Assembly: GCA_940337035.1 (NCBI GenBank)
Contig: CALNHX010002283.1
Location: forward strand, 1-64,000
DNA from: Agriotes lineatus
Taxonomy: Eukaryota; Arthropoda; Insecta; Coleoptera; Elateridae
DNA length: 64,000 nucleotides
Reading direction: 5' to 3'
The notes below the pieces were generated by a model that saw only the letters and a list, made by a program, of their open reading frames with translations, did no database searches and was not told the DNA's origin. The position numbers and the translations under genes are program-made. Of this stretch, positions 59,449 through 64,000 are shown one piece after another; the first letter of the stretch is position 1, and every line of letters starts with the position of its first letter.

Positions 59449-59474
59449 TAGCGGTCCATTTCTATATGTCGATG
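59449..59474 (+). repeat. right terminal inverted repeat of the P-type element
   Basis: TAGCGGTCCATTTCTATATG plus TCGATG, inverse of the left end. Confidence 0.9.
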
Positions 59475-59523
59475 GTAAAATGTGTTGTTGCTGCTACGGG
59501 CATTTCATAATATTGCAGTAAAT

Positions 59524-59655
59524 ATGAAAGAAGAGTGTAATGAAACTATCGATGTTGAAGATGTAGCCAGCGATGATAACGATGATAGTACAGTAGTTGA
59601 TGATGGTAAAGACTTCAGGAGGAGGGATCATTTATTTGTAAACATGTTTCCATAA
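59524..59655 (+). CDS. small acidic ORF next to the P-type element
   Basis: 43 codons from ATG to TAA with a very acidic stretch (VEDVASDDNDDSTVVDDG). It follows a possible acceptor TATTGCAG. It may be the exon of a disrupted host or transposon gene; no family is recognised. Confidence 0.25.
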   Translation: MKEECNETIDVEDVASDDNDDSTVVDDGKDFRRRDHLFVNMFP

Positions 59656-60262
59656 TACTCTTGTAGAAAACGTTAAGAGTAATATTGCAATGTTTATATG
59701 TACATAAGTAATAAAGTAATTACATCTATTAGGAAATTTAATTTTTTTCTCGTTCTTTTAATTTGAAATATCTCTCAAGGAGTTCACATTTCCTTTTGTC
59801 AACTAAAATCGTTCATTCCAGCAATTTAATTTTTTCTTTACGCCTATCCTCTCGTCGAAGTTGTTAACTTTCTTCCCAAATAATCTTTTTTTTTTGTTCT
59901 CACTTACACCACCTGCTGTTTTCTTTTATTTCTCGGGGTGAGTTCCGCAGATGCATTTGTGTATTCTGTAGAATGTGTGTTTGCTCGGGCAGGTAAACTT
60001 TCTTTAGAAGTGCCAGTAGAATCTGCAGAAAGAATATTAAAAGAATGTATGCTACAAGTTTGGTTTTTGTCCTACTAACTGGTCCATTCCTTGCAAAGAT
60101 AAGAAACGGGTAGGCTTTCATCCAGTCTTATTACTGTTAGTTTTAAAATCAGAATATGATCGCAGCAAGTTTTTCTATTTTAATCTGCAGGTATCGGTGG
60201 TCTTCTAAAATGTTCTCCAACTCGCTGCTTATAGAACTCCAAGCATGTGTTTTCTTTTCGGG

Positions 60263-60270
60263 GTTTGAAT
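60263..60270. repeat. left target-site duplication of the hAT MITE
   Basis: GTTTGAAT, repeated exactly at 60757-60764. Eight bases is the hAT signature. Confidence 0.93.
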
Positions 60271-60756
60271 TAGGGATGTCGTACCCGGTCTAAAATCAAA
60301 CCCGGGTACCCGAAAACAGTACCCGGGGGTACCCGAAATATATAACAAAAATGTTAGCGTACATCGGAACATTCTTTACGCCGCGAGTTTTAAACTGAAC
60401 TAAATTGAAATAGTACCTACTCTCCCATCAAAATCACACAGAGTATGTTTATGTTAGGTACTTCATCCCATACTGACGCGATTTAATGGTATGTACTATT
60501 GACGGGTTGAATATTTCCGTGAAGGGGATTTATTATATGAAGCAAGAAACATTATGTGGTATGGGATGTGGTGATTCTGGTTATTACCGCATGGTTATGT
60601 TTTTCTAGAGCTTATTCCTATTGTTTTTTAAGTTTTTATCATCTTCTCCGAAAAAGGCTGACTTACTAGAAATTACATAATTCACTAGTCGGGTACCCGG
60701 GTCCTGAAAATATACCCGGGTCGACCCGGGTACCCGGGTACCCGCCGACATCCCTA
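60271..60756. mobile_element. 486-bp hAT-type MITE
   Basis: Ends TAGGGATGTCG and complement TAGGGATGTCGG. Subterminal regions on both sides are packed with CCCGGGTACC-type palindromes, candidate transposase-binding repeats. No ORF. Inserted in coding sequence of the Myb/SANT-like gene. Confidence 0.92.
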
Positions 60757-60764
60757 GTTTGAAT
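60757..60764. repeat. right target-site duplication of the hAT MITE
   Basis: Second exact GTTTGAAT. Confidence 0.93.
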
Positions 60765-60900
60765 GATTGATTTCATTTAAATCGTTCTCCATTGTAGTTA
60801 TAACCGCAAGAGTTTCGCTGTAAGTCCACTTTGAACTCTCAGTAGCAATGTGAGAATCTTGTTCCTCTACATTTTGCCTTCTTACGTTGCCGGATGTCAT

Positions 60901-61440
60901 CAGAGCAGCTTAGAGCTTGTCGGTCAGTTGAAACTAGAATACTACTAAAAACGTAAACTGACAATGCATTTTTTGCGTTTGACATATCGACATTTGTGTT
61001 TGAAATATTAGCCCACCATGTTACATCTACATGTTTAATTTAAAATCAAGTGGTTTTGATTTGTGGATCCACATGTCTCAACTCTTTCTTATTATATACA
61101 GGGACTCTAGACGCGTTTACAGTGCCTTTATATAGAACAGTCTGGCCATATGAAATGTCACTTATGACATAAGACAGAATATGGCCGCCTCCAGTAGCGG
61201 TTCAAAAGCAGTGGCGGGGTTGGTGTTGGAAAATAGTTTAATTAAATAAATGCTCAGTATAAGTAAATATATGATTAAATAGTAAAACAAACAATGTCGT
61301 ATCAATGAGATATTATAAATTTTATTTACAGTTAGTGCTCACATAAATAATAAATATACGGTACCCCCCACCCAAGAAAAGCGCCCTTCCGTGCTTTCCA
61401 AGAATACTTCGATACTCAGCATCACTCCGTTTCGCTAATA
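60901..61440. other. no gene recognised
   Basis: Upstream region of the Myb/SANT-like gene; no promoter element is convincing. Confidence 0.4.
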
Positions 61441-61788
61441 CCGGGTGGCCATAAACATCTGAGATCCCGGTAGCCATGGAATTAGCTACTTATAAATGTT
61501 GGTTAGCATTATACATATTTCAATTATAATAAGTATTGGTATGACATGTAATAAAATGCAAATAAGAGGAGGGGAATGTGCCCCAGATTCTGCGGTCTAG
61601 TCTACGACTCGATTATAAAAATCTCCTGTTCTAACTCCATTACTTATTGCAATTTGTAATAATTTTTGACAGATAGGAATTTTAGTTGTGATGACATTAA
61701 TGACATTTAGTTTAGTTGGATTCATCACTTTAATAATGCGGTGTTGATTCCAAAGGTAATGTGATATCAGATATTTATGGCCACCCGG
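61441..61788. mobile_element. 348-bp TA-flanked MITE
   Basis: Ends CCGGGTGGCCATAAA on both strands, continuing YATCTGAKATC; TA at 61439-61440 and 61789-61790. No coding capacity; Tc1/mariner-like by its target. Confidence 0.85.
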
Positions 61789-61862
61789 TACAATGAAATG
61801 CCATGAACCAGTTATTTATAAAAAAAAAAAACAAAAAAAAATTTTTGATTGGCTACGATCCA

Positions 61863-61876
61863 CTGCGCATGCGCAG
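61863..61876. promoter_or_regulatory. GCGCATGCGC palindrome, NRF1/Ewg-type site
   Basis: CTGCGCATGCGCAG is a perfect 14-bp palindrome matching the YGCGCAYGCGCR consensus of NRF1 and its insect homologue Ewg. A CpG-rich palindrome is unusual in this AT-rich stretch, but no start site is identified beside it. Confidence 0.35.
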
Positions 61877-62132
61877 TAATCTAAAATGGAAATTTGAAGG
61901 GTGGCTATGGCAATGACAATTAAATGACGTACAGTTACGGACACCTCAAAGTGCACGGTTTTTTGTTACTATGGTTATTTTTGCAATTTTTCGGCTTATT
62001 AAATGGGGGTTTTTCCAGTGGCGTTGCTTATGGTTATAATATTAGGTATTACTTTTTTAATGTTTGTATTTTAGCAAAGTTTCACAAGTAAACAAACTAG
62101 GTATATAATAATATGTATTTAATAAATATGTA

Positions 62133-62960
62133 TCAGTATTCAATTGCTACTACGCTTTGCAGTTTCTTTCGCATAGAGTTGACCAATGTTTCCATATTGT
62201 ATCCTTCTCTCAGTTCCTTCCAAGCATTTTTTATTCTTTCCCATAATTCATCGGTTTTGTTTGGTGCAAAATCCCTGGTATAAATTTTTGTAGTTAAATA
62301 GCCCCAAACATTTTGATGGGATTCAAGTCTGGACTTCTTGCAGGCCATGGTAATAAATTGATATTATTCTCATCAAACCATCAATGAACAACCCCTTCTG
62401 TATGCACAGGACAGTTATCCTGTGAAAATAATGTTATCAATTACGTTAACATACACAAAATTAATTAATTAGATAATATCTTGCCTGTTGAAAAGTATAT
62501 TGATTAGGAAAGACCTCTCTTACAGATGGCAGCATCACATTTTGCAAAATGTTGCGAAGTTTTCAGCATTCAGTCGACCATTAATTCTATAGCATGCCCC
62601 AGATCCGTGAGCATTGATCCATCCCCATACGTTTACAGAGAATCGTCCACTACTCCTTAAGGGTTGAACATAATATTGCTCCTCAAATCTTGAATTTTGT
62701 GGTCTACACAGTACACACCCTTAATCGTCAATTGGTAAATGATTGAAATACCTTTTCACCTGAGAAAACAGTCGTGTTCCAAAAGTCGTCGATCTCATTC
62801 GGTTGCAAATTGTACTCTTCATTCTTTGTTCTCTGGTGTTAACAAAACTTTTTTTTTATTGGTACCATATTTTGCTTATTTAAAGTACGCCTCAGCGTGT
62901 TTAAATCCAACTTTTAAAAACGCGCGTGTTTTAAAGTTACCATGGGAACATCAACAACCC
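62133..62960 (-). pseudogene. Tc1-type transposase remnant
   Basis: Minus strand in order: VFSGEKVFQSF, NSRFEEQYYVQPLRSSGRFS, VNVWGWINAHGSGACYRING, RLNAENFATF, QDNCPVHTEGV, NNINLLPWPARSPDLNPI and, after a frameshift at the usual ENVWG block, VWGYLTTKIYTRDFAPNKTD to KLQSVVAIEY. The second catalytic aspartate (QDNCPVH) and the PDLNPI motif are preserved. The final E block is broken, and about 50 bp near 62460 interrupts the frame. No terminal repeats were found. Confidence 0.83.
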
Positions 62961-63080
62961 GACAAACGTGAAGTATAAATGTCAACTTTTTAATTATTGA
63001 TGTGACAGGAGTACCTTGTAACGTCAAATAAAATATTACTAACAAATGTTTTAAAAGCTTTATTCAAATATTTAACAATC

Positions 63081-64000
63081 TTAATTTTTTAAATGAATGT
63101 GAAAAGTACAGTTGGTATTGTTTGAAATATTAATACTTCGGTTTTTTAAATCAGAAGAAATGCTGTTCAATTTAATACTGCTAACATTCTCGGAAGTAAA
63201 TGAGGTTGCACTTCCATCAATAGCACTTCCAATAATGTTTGAGACATTCTTCTTATTGCTAATACTCTCTTCAACGTAACCAGTCGCCACAGCTGCCGAT
63301 TTCCATCCTACTTGTCGTTGGATTTGATCTATCGTCATGCCACTATTCGCCATAATGGTAGCGGACGTACGTCGAAACGCATGTCCAGTGTATTTCTCAG
63401 GATCGTCCAATTTAAGATAACGTGCAATTTGCAAGGGACATGATCCAAATGTATTAATACCAACCACTTGATTGGTGCACTTCCCCTTATCATACCGTAA
63501 GAAAACTCGGTCTGTACTTACATTTTGGGGGCGCAATGATAAATACTGCTTCACCAAACGCACATAACTAATTGCATCACTGTCAGCAACAGTAAAACGT
63601 CGAGCCTTCACTGTCTTAGATGGTCGGATAGTTATAAGCAATACGCTTCCTTCTTCCTTGATGTCATGTAAGCGTAAATCGCACAATTCACATCTTCTAC
63701 AAGATCCAAAGATACCGCAAATGGCTACCACCTTCAAAAATAAATACGTAATGTCCGGTGCATCTGTGAAAAACTTCCGCAAATCGTCTTCCTTGAATAC
63801 ATATGCCTTCTTGACTACGTCATTCTTGCTAATTGCCTTCATAAATGCATGCACTTTCACAAATGATTTTATATCGACTCCTTTGTTTATCCTCAACATA
63901 CTTTGCAATTTCGAATGGATAGCCCACATAGTCGACGCCTTGTACTGCTCCGACATTGCCTGAAGGTAAGCAAGCACAACTCGTTCATCTATATCTGTTA
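63081..64000 (-). CDS. tyrosine recombinase (Crypton/DIRS-type), 5' end beyond window
   Basis: Site-specific recombinase of the phage-integrase fold, as carried by Cryptons and DIRS-like retroelements. The frame is open from the window edge to TAA at 63081-63083, so the N terminus lies to the right. Numbering from residue 1 at 63977: catalytic arginine in SCRRCELCDLRL (94 or 95), a basic RPSKTVKARRF strand, TGHAFRRTSATIMANSGM with H199 and R202, tryptophan at 225 (VGWKS) in place of the second histidine, as is common, and nucleophile Y234 in VATGYVEES. All main residues are present with no stop, so it may be intact. A short low-complexity S/N-rich tail ends it. I cannot tell Crypton from DIRS without the rest. 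Confidence 0.85.
   Translation of the reverse strand, partial: TDIDERVVLAYLQAMSEQYKASTMWAIHSKLQSMLRINKGVDIKSFVKVHAFMKAISKNDVVKKAYVFKEDDLRKFFTDAPDITYLFLKVVAICGIFGSCRRCELCDLRLHDIKEEGSVLLITIRPSKTVKARRFTVADSDAISYVRLVKQYLSLRPQNVSTDRVFLRYDKGKCTNQVVGINTFGSCPLQIARYLKLDDPEKYTGHAFRRTSATIMANSGMTIDQIQRQVGWKSAAVATGYVEESISNKKNVSNIIGSAIDGSATSFTSENVSSIKLNSISSDLKNRSINISNNTNCTFHIHLKN

Larger units (their letters stand above)
54565..59474 (+). mobile_element. P-type DNA transposon, 4.9 kb
   Basis: Terminal inverted repeats CATCGACATATAGAAATGGA followed by CCGCTA on both ends. Subterminal TGACGTCACAG lies 124 bp inside the left end and is inverted at 59223-59233, about 241 bp inside the right end, which echoes the 11-bp internal repeats of the Drosophila P element. 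It carries a five-exon THAP transposase on the plus strand. I could not recognise the expected 8-bp target duplication (left flank AGTTTTCC, right flank GTAAAATG). A further ~1.4 kb lies between the transposase and the right end. Confidence 0.88.
59745..60900 (-). pseudogene. Myb/SANT-like DNA-binding domain protein, split by a hAT MITE
   Basis: Start ATG at 60898-60900 (MTSGNVRRQN). The first 45 codons run to the MITE: KWTYSETLAVITTMEND is the first helix of a trihelix/MSANTD-type domain. After the MITE, with one target copy removed, it continues in frame as NPEKKTHAWSSISSELENIL, the second helix with its tryptophan. The frame then fails near 60151. Further matches lie in other frames: KPTRFLSLQGMDQLVGQKPN (family: the FxxMDxxLGxxP block), a serine/threonine-rich linker and a basic coiled C terminus (REDRRKEKIKLLE) near 59830. 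These proteins are sequence-specific DNA binders, some linked to Harbinger elements. Decayed, or with unrecognised introns. Confidence 0.65.

Overview
The window is repeat-dense, AT-rich animal nuclear DNA, almost certainly from an insect. The evidence is the mix of elements: a jockey-clade non-LTR retrotransposon, Tc1/mariner copies with TA target duplications, a P-type transposase with an N-terminal THAP finger and introns, nonautonomous Helitrons, hAT elements, tyrosine recombinases and several kinds of LINE debris. I cannot place the order or species. No bacterial-style operon, CRISPR array, rRNA or convincing tRNA gene is visible. Nearly all recognisable coding sequence belongs to mobile elements or to multi-copy families that travel with them.

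1-13 kb: two LINE fragments precede a decayed gene of a multi-copy invertebrate family (a central acid-rich HEEAD/DTD block and a tesmin-type CXC cysteine tail). Two elements split it. A complete jockey-like element (5446-9747, minus strand) is flanked by a 12-bp duplication. An 846-bp TA-flanked element (10289-11134) sits inside a codon of the CXC tail. Removing both restores continuous reading across each junction.

14-26 kb: a dead mariner copy carries a 1.3-kb insertion. LINE fragments follow. A long-armed inverted-repeat element (23144-26289) sits in a LINE tail and is itself interrupted by a Helitron (24985-26212) that contains a GGGAC/GGGAT minisatellite.

26-43 kb: LINE debris, one possible terminal exon, several MITEs and a second copy of the Helitron family (34026-36152). 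That copy's 5' end is split by a foldback element whose centre is split by another foldback. A hAT pseudogene, a LINE tail, hairpin elements and an internally deleted Tc1 copy nested in another terminal-repeat element follow.

43-54 kb: mostly quiet AT-rich DNA, with a dead Crypton-type recombinase (about 48.4-48.8 kb) and a large foldback element (50139-51206) that carries a short ORF between two ~350-bp arms.

54-64 kb: a 4.9-kb P-type element (54565-59474) with a five-exon THAP transposase, intact in its main DDE landmarks but frameshifted twice in the last exon. Next come a Myb/SANT-like DNA-binding gene split by a hAT MITE with a perfect 8-bp duplication, a TA-flanked MITE, a decayed Tc1-type transposase, and a tyrosine recombinase ORF that runs off the right edge. 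The recurring theme is nested insertion, where target duplications and reading frames fix the order of events.
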